DNA from: Cobetia amphilecti
GTDB taxonomy: Bacteria; Pseudomonadota; Gammaproteobacteria; Pseudomonadales; Halomonadaceae
Assembly (NCBI RefSeq): GCF_020217465.1
Contig: NZ_CP084115.1
Span: 1,116,001 to 1,180,000 of the forward strand
Reading direction: 5' to 3'
Length of the DNA stretch: 64,000 bases
Of this stretch, positions 28,189 through 37,306 are shown one piece after another. The notes beneath the pieces were generated by a model. It saw nothing but the letters and a program-made list of their open reading frames with translations, was not told the DNA's origin and did no database searches. The position numbers were made by a program, and so were the translations under genes. The first letter of the stretch is position 1; each line of letters starts with the position of its first letter.

Positions 28189-29487
28189 TTACTGGCTATC
28201 GCCGGTCCTGGCCTGTTCACTTTCCGAGGAGTCGCTGCTGGCAGCAGTCCGCGACTGAGATGCGGCGTTCTGGTCAGTGCCTGTCTCGTCCGAGGCGATC
28301 TCGACCGTGGCACCCGGCTTGATCTTCTGCAGACCGCTGACGATGACCTTGTCATTGCTGTCGAGGCCGCTGGTCACCAGCCACTGATTGTCGATGGCCT
28401 GACCGATCACGACCTGCTTGGCCTCGACCTTGTTCTCGGCATTGACCGTCATCACGCTGGCCTGGCCCGTGCTGTCACGGCTCACGGCCTTCTGCGGAAT
28501 CAGGATGGCATCCTTGGCGACGGCTTCGGTCAGGCGGGCACGCACGAACATGCCCGGCAGCAGCAGCTCATCTTCGTTGGGGAACAGTGCGCGCAGCGTG
28601 ACCATGCCGGTCCCCTGGTCGACAGTGACATCCGCGAACTGCAGCTTGCCCTTGGCGCCATAGACGCTGCCGTCTTCCATCACCAGCTCGACTTCCGTCT
28701 GGACCGGTGCGGTGGCGGCATCGCGATTCTCGCCCAGCTCACGCTTGAGACGCAGCACCTCGGTGGCGGACTGGGTCAGGTCGACATAGATGGGGTCCAG
28801 CTGCTGGACGGTGGCCAGGCTTGTTTCCTGGCTGGCCGTGACCAGTGCGCCCTTGGTGACGCTGGACTTGCCGATACGGCCACTGATCGGTGAGGTGACC
28901 CTGGTGTAATCCAGGTTGATCTGCGCGCTGGATACCGCGGCCTTGGCCGAGGCGACATCGGCACGGTCTTCGCCGACGGTGGCCACGGCATCATCGTAAT
29001 CCTGCTGGCTGACCATCTTGCGCGCGACGAGGTTCTTGTAGCGCTTGGCCTTGAGGCTCGAGGTGTTGAGGCTCGCCTCGGCACGCGCCAGGCTCGCCTT
29101 GGCGCTTTCGACATCGGCGCGATAGGTGCGCGAATCGATGTGATAGAGCACCTGACCTTCCTCGACGTCACTGCCTTCGGTGAAGTCGCGCGATTCGATG
29201 ATGCCGCCGACCTGCGGACGTACTTCCGCGATCTGATAGGCACGCGTGCGGCCCGGAAGTTCGGTGGTGAGCGGTACATCCTGGGCAGTGACGGTGACGA
29301 CATCGACCTGAGCGGCCTGGCTGGCACCTGCGGCGGAGCCTTGGCCAGCCTCCTCCTTGTCGCCGCTACAGCCGGCCAGCAGGGCACCGACCAGCAGCAG
29401 GCTTGCCGGAAGCAGGCCGAGGCGGCGGGCATTGAAAGCCAATGGGTGTCTCTGCAAGCGGGATTGACTGGGGGAAGTCGGGGCCAT
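28189..29487 (-). CDS. RND efflux periplasmic adaptor lipoprotein (AcrA/MexA-like)
   Basis: 432 residues. Signal peptide with lipobox LLAGC places it as a lipoprotein on the inner membrane. Then come the lipoyl half-motif (VRPQVGGIIESRDFTEGSDVEEGQVLY), a helical hairpin about 110-180, the second lipoyl half (VTSPISGRIGKSSVTKGALV), the beta-barrel and the membrane-proximal domain with PGMFVRARL. These are the MFP domains in order. The C-terminal 40 residues are Ser/Thr/Gln-rich. ATG at 29487 has AAAGGA upstream. First gene of the pump operon. Confidence 0.94.
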   Translation of the reverse strand: MAPTSPSQSRLQRHPLAFNARRLGLLPASLLLVGALLAGCSGDKEEAGQGSAAGASQAAQVDVVTVTAQDVPLTTELPGRTRAYQIAEVRPQVGGIIESRDFTEGSDVEEGQVLYHIDSRTYRADVESAKASLARAEASLNTSSLKAKRYKNLVARKMVSQQDYDDAVATVGEDRADVASAKAAVSSAQINLDYTRVTSPISGRIGKSSVTKGALVTASQETSLATVQQLDPIYVDLTQSATEVLRLKRELGENRDAATAPVQTEVELVMEDGSVYGAKGKLQFADVTVDQGTGMVTLRALFPNEDELLLPGMFVRARLTEAVAKDAILIPQKAVSRDSTGQASVMTVNAENKVEAKQVVIGQAIDNQWLVTSGLDSNDKVIVSGLQKIKPGATVEIASDETGTDQNAASQSRTAASSDSSESEQARTGDSQ

Positions 29488-30036
29488 GGAGCGTCCTTTA
29501 CGAAATTCAGGGGCTGAAGTGCGTCACTATCGCCACATTGTGACTCACCGCAGGCGCGGCAGGTCAAAGCAACGATGTCATGATGAGGAATATATTTAGC
29601 CCGCTATTCTATCGGAATGGCGAGGCGACTGTATGGTTGTTTTGTGCAGTTATTGCGCACCCTGTTGCAACAGATTGTTGCCATGTGAGCAGCATGCTGA
29701 ACGTCATGGAGGGGGATGCAAGACAATGCAATTCGCTTGCCATGCCCGTAGGCGTGCACATGCCTCGCCTCACTCAAGGTGCGTGCACAAGTCAGGTGAG
29801 GCCAGGGCAGTGATGGTGCATCAATATGCGCAAATTCTGAATAAGTTATCAGATCGAAGTGTCTGAATGATGAACTCCCCGACCCCGTGCGCAAATGCAT
29901 GTCGTCAGCACAGGGCGGATAAGGGATCAGCGTGAGGTCGGGAGAGCGGGAAAGCGGGAGGGTGAGAGAGCGGAAGTGCTGAGGGGGCTGAGGGTCTGAA
30001 GCACTGATGGGCTGAAGCGCATGGCGACCTCTCGAG
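29488..30036. other. 549-base non-coding region upstream of the efflux operon
   Basis: No gene supportable. It is less GC-rich around 29570-29700, where the efflux promoter is expected, and contains a small CTGTTGCAACAG palindrome (29663-29674). From about 29936 to 30010 it turns into low-complexity GGGAGAGCGGGA-type repeats. No TetR or MarR regulator is encoded here, unlike many acrAB/mexAB loci. Confidence 0.4.
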
Positions 30037-31287
30037 TCATCTGGCGGGAGCAGCGCAACCGCAAGAGGACGCGGCAGGGGTGGGTGACCAGGGGCGGAAC
30101 GCAGTGAACTGTGCCACCAGCGGGGCAAGGCTTGCGCGATCCTCCGGCAGCTGTGGTTGGCGCAGCAGACGCACGCATGGGCGATCAGCGAAGGCCTCCT
30201 CCAGTCTGGCGGCCCAGTGTTGCTGCTGTTCTCGCCAGGTCGCGACCCAGTCAGCCTGCGACTCGTGGGGCGTTGAGGAGGGACCGCCAGCCCCTTGCGC
30301 GGCGGGCTCCGGCAGGCATTGATTGATGATCAAGCCGCCGACGGCCAGGCCATGGGCTTCCAGTGCCTCTCGTGTTCGGGTCGTCTCCAGACACGGCAGC
30401 TTCTCCGGCGTGCTGACCAGAATCACGCGCGCCCGGCGGGTATCGCTCAAGCGCTGACGCAATGCTGCGTAGCGCGTACGGCGTTGCTCCAGCGCCTCGC
30501 TGATCGGGTCTTCCGGCGCTTCTTCGCCTGGCGTCTCTGATGCCTGCTGACTGTCCAGCCACAGGCTGCGTTCGGCGATGGCGCGCCTGCGCTGACCCAG
30601 CATGCCCTCCAGCCAGCCGCCCAGCACTTCGGGCAGACTCAGCAGGCGAATGGTGTGCCCGCTGGGGGCCGTATCGAACAGGATATGGCGATAGTGTGGG
30701 GCTTCATCTTCCAGCGGGGCTGGCGGAGTCAGGATGATCTCCACCAGCGCATCGAAGAGTGCCGCTTCACTGGTGCCGGGGGCGTGGCGTGACAGCTCGA
30801 GCTGGCGCATCACGGTGGCACTGCGCTCGCCACTTACCAGGGGGGCGATCCGGTGGCGGACCGCCTCCAGGTAGCGGTCGCATTCCCGCTCGGGGTCCAG
30901 TTCCATCACGTCGAGGCGCGGCGCGATGTTGCAGGGCTTGCCACCGATCGCACCGAACAGGTCGCCGAGGTTGTGCGCGGGGTCTGTCGACACCAGCAGG
31001 GTCGCTTCGCCTTTCTCCGCCAGTGCCAGCGCCTGCGCGGCCGCGCAGCTGGTCTTGCCGACACCGCCCTTGCCACCGAAGAACCAGATCTCGGGGTGCT
31101 TGGATATCCCGGCTTGCTCCGGCGCTCGGCCAGACTGGTGAGTGTGAGTCTCGTGAGTCTCGTAAGTCTCGTGAGTCTCGTAAGTCTCGTAAGTCTCGTG
31201 AGCCGCTGACGGCTGAGTGCCTGCCCAGACAGCCGTATCTTTCGCCGTGCGGGATGCTGCGCGTTTCCAGAGCCTGCTCAACAGCAC
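30037..31287 (-). CDS. ArsA/Get3-family ATPase in a CstA/CC-star module
   Basis: 416-residue soluble ATPase of the anion-pump/tail-anchor-targeting family. Deviant Walker A GGKGGVGKTS lies at 71-80, switch I STDPAHNL at 100-107 and the ArsA signature DTAPSGHT at 205-212. A GGLIINQ strand follows. It has one ATPase domain, so it would act as a dimer. The first 60 residues include a (H/Y)ET tripeptide repeat linker. The C-terminus ends CGCAAPAR with two cysteines. The start is a GTG that overlaps the CC-star gene by 10 bases, which indicates translational coupling. Whether it moves a metalloid, targets a membrane protein or energises the permease next door is unknown; no arsenic genes are nearby. 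Confidence 0.83.
   Translation of the reverse strand: MLLSRLWKRAASRTAKDTAVWAGTQPSAAHETYETYETHETYETHETHTHQSGRAPEQAGISKHPEIWFFGGKGGVGKTSCAAAQALALAEKGEATLLVSTDPAHNLGDLFGAIGGKPCNIAPRLDVMELDPERECDRYLEAVRHRIAPLVSGERSATVMRQLELSRHAPGTSEAALFDALVEIILTPPAPLEDEAPHYRHILFDTAPSGHTIRLLSLPEVLGGWLEGMLGQRRRAIAERSLWLDSQQASETPGEEAPEDPISEALEQRRTRYAALRQRLSDTRRARVILVSTPEKLPCLETTRTREALEAHGLAVGGLIINQCLPEPAAQGAGGPSSTPHESQADWVATWREQQQHWAARLEEAFADRPCVRLLRQPQLPEDRASLAPLVAQFTAFRPWSPTPAASSCGCAAPAR
31147..31200. repeat. Six tandem 9-bp repeats inside the ArsA-like gene
   Basis: Six contiguous copies of AGTCTCGTR on the plus strand, differing only at the last base, encode alternating HET and YET on the minus strand. The unit is a multiple of three, so copy-number changes keep frame and alter only linker length. 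Confidence 0.95.
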
Positions 31288-31598
31288 TTGATGCCCTCCA
31301 GCGGTGAATGCTCAAGCCCCTGACGCAGGTGCCAGTCATGCATGCGTTCCAGCATCAGCGGCAGCATTTCCAGCGAGACGGCGGGGGCCGGATTGGGAAT
31401 GCCCATCAGCTCCGCGAAGCTCATCATCATGAAGATGTCCTCCTCTTCACGGGCAAGCTGCGCCAGATCGCGCTGCTGGTTGACGCGCAGCATGGCCTCC
31501 CAGCCATCCCGCAGCTGAATGGCGCCTGTCAGCAGGCGCCGTGTCAGACCCGGCTGGCGGGGTGATGACGCCAACCGGGTATCGTCATCAGCTCTCAT
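31278..31598 (-). CDS. Cory-CC-star protein (small protein ending in Cys-Cys)
   Basis: 106 residues, charged and helical, no membrane segment. Features are GWEAMLRVNQQRDLAQLAREEEDIFMMMSFAELMGIPNP and a short helical C-terminus whose last two residues are Cys-Cys followed by the stop. The terminal CC pair and the position between a CstA-type permease and an ArsA-like ATPase match the family named cory-CC-star. Function is not known. The start overlaps the permease stop by 11 bases and its end overlaps the ATPase start by 10, so all three are coupled. Confidence 0.78.
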   Translation of the reverse strand: MRADDDTRLASSPRQPGLTRRLLTGAIQLRDGWEAMLRVNQQRDLAQLAREEEDIFMMMSFAELMGIPNPAPAVSLEMLPLMLERMHDWHLRQGLEHSPLEGIKCC

Positions 31599-33336
31599 GA
31601 GCGCTCACCCGGGCGGGAGACTTCAGGCTGCGGCTGGCCTCGAGCAGGATCCACAGCGCAAACACCATGATCAGGCTGCCGAAGGTGAACAACAGCCATT
31701 GCGGGTCGTTGCTGCCCATGCCCGACCAATCCAGCACCACCTGCTGCACCATCGCCCACAGCGTCATGATCATCAAGAAGACCATCGGGGCCAGGGTATA
31801 GATGACAGGGCGGCCCTGACGCTTGAGCCACACCGACACCAGCATCAGCGAGATGCCCGCCAGCAGCTGATTGCTGGTGCCGAACAACGGCCACAGCAGG
31901 TAGCCGCCGGAACCGAAACCCTTGGGTCCCTGCGGCAGGATGACCAGTGCGGCACTGGCGATGACGGCGATGCTGGTGGCGACATGCTTGTGGCTGAGCG
32001 CCGGCATGCCGTATTCGCTGCCCAGTTCCGCGATGATGTAGCGCATCAGGCGCACGGCGGAGTCCAGCGTCGTCGCCGCGAAGCTGACCACGATGACCGC
32101 GACCAGCGTACTGCCGACGTTGGCGGGCAGGCCGAGGTGCGAGATCAGCTGACCGGATCCCTGAACGAAGCTCGAGAGGCCATTGGCCCCGGCGGCGGCG
32201 AAGCTTGAATAGGTTGCGGTGAAGTCGGCCTGGGTTGCGAACAGGGTCGCCACCGCGATGATGGAAATCAGCGCCAGCATGCCTTCGCCCAGCGCGCCGG
32301 AGTAACCGATCATGCGCGCATCCGGTTCATGGGACAGCTGCTTGGAGGTGGTCCCGGAGGCGACCAGGCCGTGGAAGCCAGAGATGGCGCCGCAGGCGAT
32401 GGTGATGAACAGCAATGGGTAGAAGGACATCTCGGCATCGGCGTTGAAGGCCGGCGCCGTCAGATGCGGGCCACCTACGGCCAGCCCCAGATACAGCAGT
32501 ACCAGCCCGACCACCAGCTGGTGAGAGTTGATGGTGTCGCGTGGCTGCAGCAGCTTCCAGACCGGCAGTACCGATGCGATGTAGACATAGCTCATCAGCG
32601 CGATGATCCACACCAGGAAGGCGCTGGAGATGGGCGAAAGGCCGAACAGCAAGGTGGCATCCTCGCCACCCGCCATGGCGGTGAAGGCACCGGCCAGATC
32701 GATCTGCAGGAACTCGAACTGGCCCGCCAGCAGGGCGGCGGCATACATCACCATCAGCGCGAGCAGCGAGGGGATCAACATCTTGCCGCCACGACGATAG
32801 ACGCGATGACCGATCCATACCGCCAGCGGGATCTGGATCAACACCGACAGCACGCTGGCCGGGAAGTTGATGAACAGATTGGCGATCACCCAAGCGAACA
32901 CCGCGTTCAGCATCAAGACCAGAATCAGGATGATGAACAGAAACAGCAGCTTGGCACGCTTGCCGATCAGCTTGTCCGCCAGGGTGCCGACGGACTGGCC
33001 GCGATGGCGCGCTGACAGCGTCAAGGTGCCGAAATCATGCACACCTGCCGCGAACAGACTGCCCAGTACGACCCACAGCACGGCCGGCAGCCAGCCCCAG
33101 TAGACGGCGATCGCCGGACCGACGATGGGGGCTGCGCCCGCCACCGAGGTGAAATGGTGGCCCCACAGCACCCAACGATTGGTCGGCAGGTAGTCGGTGT
33201 CATCGCGCAGCGCATGGGCTGGTGTCACGAAATTCGGGTCGAGGCGGAAGATGCGTTCGGCCAGAAAGCGGGAATAGAAGCGATAGCCGATGGCGAAGGC
33301 AACGCAGCCGAACAGGGCAAGCCAGATGGCGTTCAT
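31588..33336 (-). CDS. Carbon-starvation CstA-family permease
   Basis: 582-residue integral membrane protein with about 14-16 hydrophobic segments. CstA-family signatures include HHFTSVAGAAPIVGPAIAVYWGW early on, then SGFHGLVASGTTSKQL, GYSGALGEGMLALI and LWPLFGTSNQLLAG. CstA/BtsT proteins take up pyruvate or peptides; this is the shorter subtype (E. coli CstA is about 700). ATG at 33336 begins with the first membrane helix; a longer frame to 33552 is unsupported. First gene of the coupled three-gene unit with CC-star and the ArsA-like ATPase. Substrate unknown. Confidence 0.88.
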   Translation of the reverse strand: MNAIWLALFGCVAFAIGYRFYSRFLAERIFRLDPNFVTPAHALRDDTDYLPTNRWVLWGHHFTSVAGAAPIVGPAIAVYWGWLPAVLWVVLGSLFAAGVHDFGTLTLSARHRGQSVGTLADKLIGKRAKLLFLFIILILVLMLNAVFAWVIANLFINFPASVLSVLIQIPLAVWIGHRVYRRGGKMLIPSLLALMVMYAAALLAGQFEFLQIDLAGAFTAMAGGEDATLLFGLSPISSAFLVWIIALMSYVYIASVLPVWKLLQPRDTINSHQLVVGLVLLYLGLAVGGPHLTAPAFNADAEMSFYPLLFITIACGAISGFHGLVASGTTSKQLSHEPDARMIGYSGALGEGMLALISIIAVATLFATQADFTATYSSFAAAGANGLSSFVQGSGQLISHLGLPANVGSTLVAVIVVSFAATTLDSAVRLMRYIIAELGSEYGMPALSHKHVATSIAVIASAALVILPQGPKGFGSGGYLLWPLFGTSNQLLAGISLMLVSVWLKRQGRPVIYTLAPMVFLMIMTLWAMVQQVVLDWSGMGSNDPQWLLFTFGSLIMVFALWILLEASRSLKSPARVSAHES

Positions 33337-33826
33337 GGCAGATTCCGAGGGGCGTGGTGATGGATTGAGTAGGGCGTGCTGGCGTGTACCGGTTGTCAGC
33401 TCGACATGCCGCTGTCGAGCGCCCGCCGAGCAAGACCTTCCGTCAGGGTTTTCAAGCAAGACTTTCAACACACTGGTGCAGATCGGCGTGACGCTAACAT
33501 CGATAAATGCGCATATAACTTCGCCATTGGTCGCCCCGATGCGCGCCGGCATATCGCCAGCCGACTTCTTGGCAATGACTCAATCGCCGCCTCTCTGCGT
33601 GGACTGAACGCAGAAGCGCGCCACTGCCTTGTGCTCAGGCGGCATCACGCGCGGGGTAGCCGTTTTTGCCTCGCTCTGCCTTGCGACCAAGGAGTATCAG
33701 TGGGTTGATCCACGCGACCTTGTGTTCCGCCAAGCTCTTCTATACTCGAAGCAAGTCGGAGCACGGGGAGCCGCTCAGCGCCGTCATCTGGGTGAGGCTC
33801 TCGATAACAAAGACAAGGAGGCGCCG
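33337..33826. promoter_or_regulatory. Divergent region between the CstA module and the cox operon
   Basis: 490 bases without a gene. On the plus strand TATACT at 33741-33746 is a good -10, with TTGTGT at 33720-33725 as a weak -35 and a short 15-base spacer, about 80 bases before coxB. The stretch around 33495-33525 is AT-rich and may hold the minus-strand promoter of the CstA unit. Open frames here lack ribosome sites. Confidence 0.4.
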
Positions 33827-35002
33827 ATGTCATGGATCGCGGAATGCCTTTCCCGTGTCACCAGGCCAATGCGTCTGCGCTTGCGACGTACAGTGACGAC
33901 CCTGTCACTGACGGCCTTGTCACTGACAGCCCTTTCCCCTTCGGTGCTGGCAGTGGAATACAACATGCCGGTCGGGGTCACCGCGGTCAGCCGCGAGATC
34001 CACTCGCTGCACATGATCATCTTCTGGATCTGTGTGGTCATCGGCATCGTGGTGTTCGGTGTGATGGGCTACGCGATGATCAAGCACCGCAAGTCACGCG
34101 GTGCGGTATCGGCAAGCTTCCATGAAAATACCCGTATCGAGATTCTGTGGACCGCCATCCCGCTGTTGATCCTGGTGGTGATGGCGGTGCCTGCCACCGC
34201 CACGCTCAAGGACATGTACGACGCCTCCGAATCGGCGCTGGACGTGAAGATCACCGGCCATCAATGGCGCTGGCAGTACGAGTATCTGGGCGAGGATGTC
34301 GCCTTCACCTCAAGCCTCGCGACCCCGCGCGAGCAGATCAACAACACCGCCACCAAGGGCGAGCATTACCTGCTGGAAGTCGACAACCCGCTGGTGTTGC
34401 CCATCAATCGCAAGGTGCGCTTCCTGACCACCTCCGCCGACGTCATCCACTCCTGGTGGGTGCCGGACTTCGGCGTCAAGAAGGATGCCATCCCCGGCTT
34501 CATCAATGAGGCCTGGACGCGTATCGAGACCCCCGGCACCTATCGTGGCCAGTGCACCGAGCTGTGCGGCAAGGACCACGGCTTCATGCCGGTGGTGGTC
34601 GAGGCGTTGCCGGAGGCCGAGTTCGATGAGTGGCTGATCGCGCGCAAGGCCGAAGCCGAGGCCGCGCTCAACGATGCCGGTCGTGACTGGAGCCTCGAGG
34701 AGCTGATGGAGAAGGGCGAGAAGACCTACGCCACCATCTGCGCCTCCTGCCACCAGCCGGATGGCCAGGGCATGCCGCCGGCGTTCCCCTCGCTGGTGGG
34801 CAGTGCCATCGTCACCCAGGACATCCAGGCGCACATCGATATCGTGGTCAACGGCAAGGCGGGCACGCCCATGGCGGCCTTCGCCGATGTGCTGAGCCCG
34901 GTCGAGCTGGCGGCTGTCATCACCTATGAGCGCAACGCCTGGGGCAACGATACCGGCGAGCTGGTGCAGCCAGCCGTCATCAAGGAACAGCTGTCTCAAT
35001 AG
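33827..35002 (+). CDS. coxB: Cytochrome c oxidase subunit II with fused cytochrome c domain
   Basis: aa3-type (caa3-like) subunit II, 391 residues. Signal peptide (to about residue 43, SVLA-VE), two membrane helices (about 60-85 and 105-130), then the CuA cupredoxin domain. The CuA ligands are His208 and Cys243, Cys247, His251 and Met254 in CTELCGKDHGFM. A linker then leads to a c-type heme site CASCH at 305-309, so it accepts electrons through its own cytochrome c domain. ATG at 33827 follows a strong AAGGAGG. First gene of the oxidase operon. Confidence 0.95.
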   Translation: MSWIAECLSRVTRPMRLRLRRTVTTLSLTALSLTALSPSVLAVEYNMPVGVTAVSREIHSLHMIIFWICVVIGIVVFGVMGYAMIKHRKSRGAVSASFHENTRIEILWTAIPLLILVVMAVPATATLKDMYDASESALDVKITGHQWRWQYEYLGEDVAFTSSLATPREQINNTATKGEHYLLEVDNPLVLPINRKVRFLTTSADVIHSWWVPDFGVKKDAIPGFINEAWTRIETPGTYRGQCTELCGKDHGFMPVVVEALPEAEFDEWLIARKAEAEAALNDAGRDWSLEELMEKGEKTYATICASCHQPDGQGMPPAFPSLVGSAIVTQDIQAHIDIVVNGKAGTPMAAFADVLSPVELAAVITYERNAWGNDTGELVQPAVIKEQLSQ

Positions 35003-35032
35003 CGTGCAAGCGACGCATTCAGGAGGCGTGTC

Positions 35033-36685
35033 ATGGCCAGTGAACAGCCACGCAAGGCGGTACTTCAGGCCAGCGAGAGCGAGGGGGCCACCGCAGGCGG
35101 CGCTCATGTGGGCGAGGGCCACGGCAGCGCGCCGCGCGGCATGCTGCGCTGGCTGCTGACCACCAATCACAAGGATATCGGCACCCTCTATCTGATCTTC
35201 TCGCTGAGCATGCTGTTCATCGGCGGCATCATGGCGCTGGTGATCCGCACCGAGCTGTTCCAGCCCGGCCTGCAGATGGTGCAGCCGGAGTTCTTCAACC
35301 AGATGACCACCATGCACGGGCTGATCATGGTGTTCGGCGCCATCATGCCGGCCTTCACCGGGCTGGCCAACTGGATGATTCCGCTGCAGATCGGCGCGCC
35401 CGACATGGCGCTGCCGCGCCTCAACAACTTCAGCTTCTGGCTGTTGCCGGTCGCCTTCCTGTTGCTGCTCTCCACCCTGCTGATGGAGGGCGGTGGCCCC
35501 AACTTCGGCTGGACCTTCTACGCGCCGCTGTCCACCACCTATGCGCCGCCTTCGACCAGCTTCTTCATCTTCTCGCTGCACATCGCCGGCATCAGCTCGA
35601 TTCTCGGCGCCATCAACATCATCGCCACCATCCTCAATCTGCGTGCCCCGGGCATGCGCCTGATGGACATGCCGCTGTTCGTCTGGACCTGGCTGATCAC
35701 CGCCTTCCTGCTGATCGCGGTGATGCCGGTGCTGGCGGGTGCCATCACCATGATGCTGTTCGACATCAACTTCGGCACCAGCTACTTCAATGCCGCCGGT
35801 GGCGGCGACCCGGTGCTGTTCCAGCATCTGTTCTGGTTCTTCGGGCATCCCGAGGTCTACATCATGATCCTGCCGGCCTTCGGCATCGTGTCCGCCATCG
35901 TGCCGACCTTCTCGCGCAAGCGATTGTTCGGTTACGCCTCGATGGTCTACGCCACCGGCTCCATCGCGATCATGTCCTTCCTGGTCTGGGCGCATCACAT
36001 GTTCGCCGTCGGCCTGCCACTGGTGGCGGAACTGTTCTTCATGTACACGACGATGCTGATCGCGGTGCCGACCGGCGTGAAGGTCTTCAACTGGATCGCC
36101 ACCATGTTCCGCGGCTCCATCAGCTTCGAGCCCCCGATGCTGTTTGCGATCGCCTTCATCGTCCAGTTCACCATCGGCGGCTTCTCGGGCCTGATGCTGG
36201 CCATCGCCCCGGCGGATTTCCAGTACCACGACACCTACTTCGTGGTGGCGCATTTCCACTATGTGCTGGTGCCCGGCGCGCTGTTCGCGATTCTCGCCGG
36301 AGCCTACTACTGGCTGCCCAAGTGGACCGGCTTCTATCCCCACGAGGGGCTCTCGAAGTGGCATTTCTGGCTGTCGGTCATCGGCGTCAACCTGACCTTC
36401 TTCCCGATGCACTTCTCGGGGCTGGCCGGCATGCCGCGCCGCATTCCGGATTACGCGCTGCAATTCGCCGACTTCAACATGCTGTCCAGCATCGGCGCCT
36501 TCCTGTTCGGTATCTCGCAGCTGCTGTTCCTGGTCGTGATCGTCAAGTGCGCGCGCGGCGGTGTCAGGGCGCCGGCGTGTGCCTGGGAGGGCGCGGTGGA
36601 CCTGGAGTGGAGCGTGCCGAGCCCGGCGCCGCTGCACACCTTCGAGATTCCCCCGCAGACCCGCGATGGCCAGATCATCCGCTGA
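35033..36685 (+). CDS. ctaD: Cytochrome c oxidase subunit I
   Basis: Catalytic heme-copper subunit, 550 residues, 12 membrane helices. [11 protein letters not shown] opens the conserved core, [20 protein letters not shown] surrounds the heme a ligand, [10 protein letters not shown] holds the CuB ligand and cross-linked Tyr, and WAHHMF has the two other CuB histidines. [13 protein letters not shown] carries the heme a3 and a ligands. The first 35 residues are a Gly/Ala/Glu-rich extension. AGGAGG lies before ATG 35033. Second gene of the operon, 30 bases after coxB. Confidence 0.97.
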   Translation: MASEQPRKAVLQASESEGATAGGAHVGEGHGSAPRGMLRWLLTTNHKDIGTLYLIFSLSMLFIGGIMALVIRTELFQPGLQMVQPEFFNQMTTMHGLIMVFGAIMPAFTGLANWMIPLQIGAPDMALPRLNNFSFWLLPVAFLLLLSTLLMEGGGPNFGWTFYAPLSTTYAPPSTSFFIFSLHIAGISSILGAINIIATILNLRAPGMRLMDMPLFVWTWLITAFLLIAVMPVLAGAITMMLFDINFGTSYFNAAGGGDPVLFQHLFWFFGHPEVYIMILPAFGIVSAIVPTFSRKRLFGYASMVYATGSIAIMSFLVWAHHMFAVGLPLVAELFFMYTTMLIAVPTGVKVFNWIATMFRGSISFEPPMLFAIAFIVQFTIGGFSGLMLAIAPADFQYHDTYFVVAHFHYVLVPGALFAILAGAYYWLPKWTGFYPHEGLSKWHFWLSVIGVNLTFFPMHFSGLAGMPRRIPDYALQFADFNMLSSIGAFLFGISQLLFLVVIVKCARGGVRAPACAWEGAVDLEWSVPSPAPLHTFEIPPQTRDGQIIR

Positions 36686-36712
36686 GCGATGGACAGCGGC
36701 CAGGAGAGTGAC

Positions 36713-37306
36713 ATGCCCTCACGCGATCACGCAGCACAGCAACAGGCAGTGGCACGCACCGTGCGGCGCACGCTGCTGGCGCTGGTCGCGATGTTGGGCT
36801 TCGCCTTCGCGCTGGTGCCGCTCTATGACGTCTTCTGCAATCTCACCGGCCTGAATGGCAAGGCCGCCAGTCAGGCCAAGGCCGCGGTGGCGATGGAGAT
36901 CGACGAGAGCCGCTGGGTCTCGGTGCGCTTCATCACCCAGCAGGGGCAGGGTCTGCCGTGGACACTCGAGGCGCTGGATGAGCAGTTCCGCATCCACCCC
37001 GGTGGCCAGTACAGCGCGCGCTTCGTGTTCACCAATCATGCCGATTATCCGGTGCGTGGCCGCGCGGTCCCCAGTGTCAGTCCTGCCGAGGGCTCACTGC
37101 ATCTGCGCAAGATCATGTGCTTCTGCTTCCAGGAGCAGACGCTGGCAGCAGGCGAGCGGCGCGAGCTGCCGCTGGTCTTTCAGGTCGACCCTGACCTTCC
37201 GGAGGGCATTCGTGATCTGACCCTGGCGTACACGCTCTATCCGGTCATGACGCCGTCATCCGCGGGGGACGATGGTGCAGAGAATTCTGCAGGAGGTGAA
37301 ACATGA
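36713..37306 (+). CDS. ctaG: Cytochrome c oxidase assembly protein CtaG/Cox11 (CuB insertion)
   Basis: Membrane-anchored copper chaperone that delivers copper to CuB of subunit I. One N-terminal helix (about 18-40, LVAMLGFAFALVPLYDVFCNLTG) precedes a periplasmic immunoglobulin-like domain. The copper motif KIMCFCFQEQ has Cys136 and Cys138. 197 residues, the usual size. ATG at 36713 has GGAG seven bases upstream and is preferred to ATG 36689. The end overlaps coxC by four bases. Standard position between subunits I and III. Confidence 0.95.
   Translation: MPSRDHAAQQQAVARTVRRTLLALVAMLGFAFALVPLYDVFCNLTGLNGKAASQAKAAVAMEIDESRWVSVRFITQQGQGLPWTLEALDEQFRIHPGGQYSARFVFTNHADYPVRGRAVPSVSPAEGSLHLRKIMCFCFQEQTLAAGERRELPLVFQVDPDLPEGIRDLTLAYTLYPVMTPSSAGDDGAENSAGGET

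Noticed and set aside
30037-31287. Classical arsenic-resistance operon
   Set aside because: Only an ArsA-like ATPase is present; no arsB, arsC, arsD or arsR, and the neighbours are a CstA permease and a CC-star protein.
34310-36637. Open frame of 775 codons on the minus strand opposite coxB and ctaD
   Set aside because: It mirrors real plus-strand oxidase genes with full motifs; the minus translation is His/Gln/Asp-rich low complexity, typical of the complementary frame in high-GC genes.
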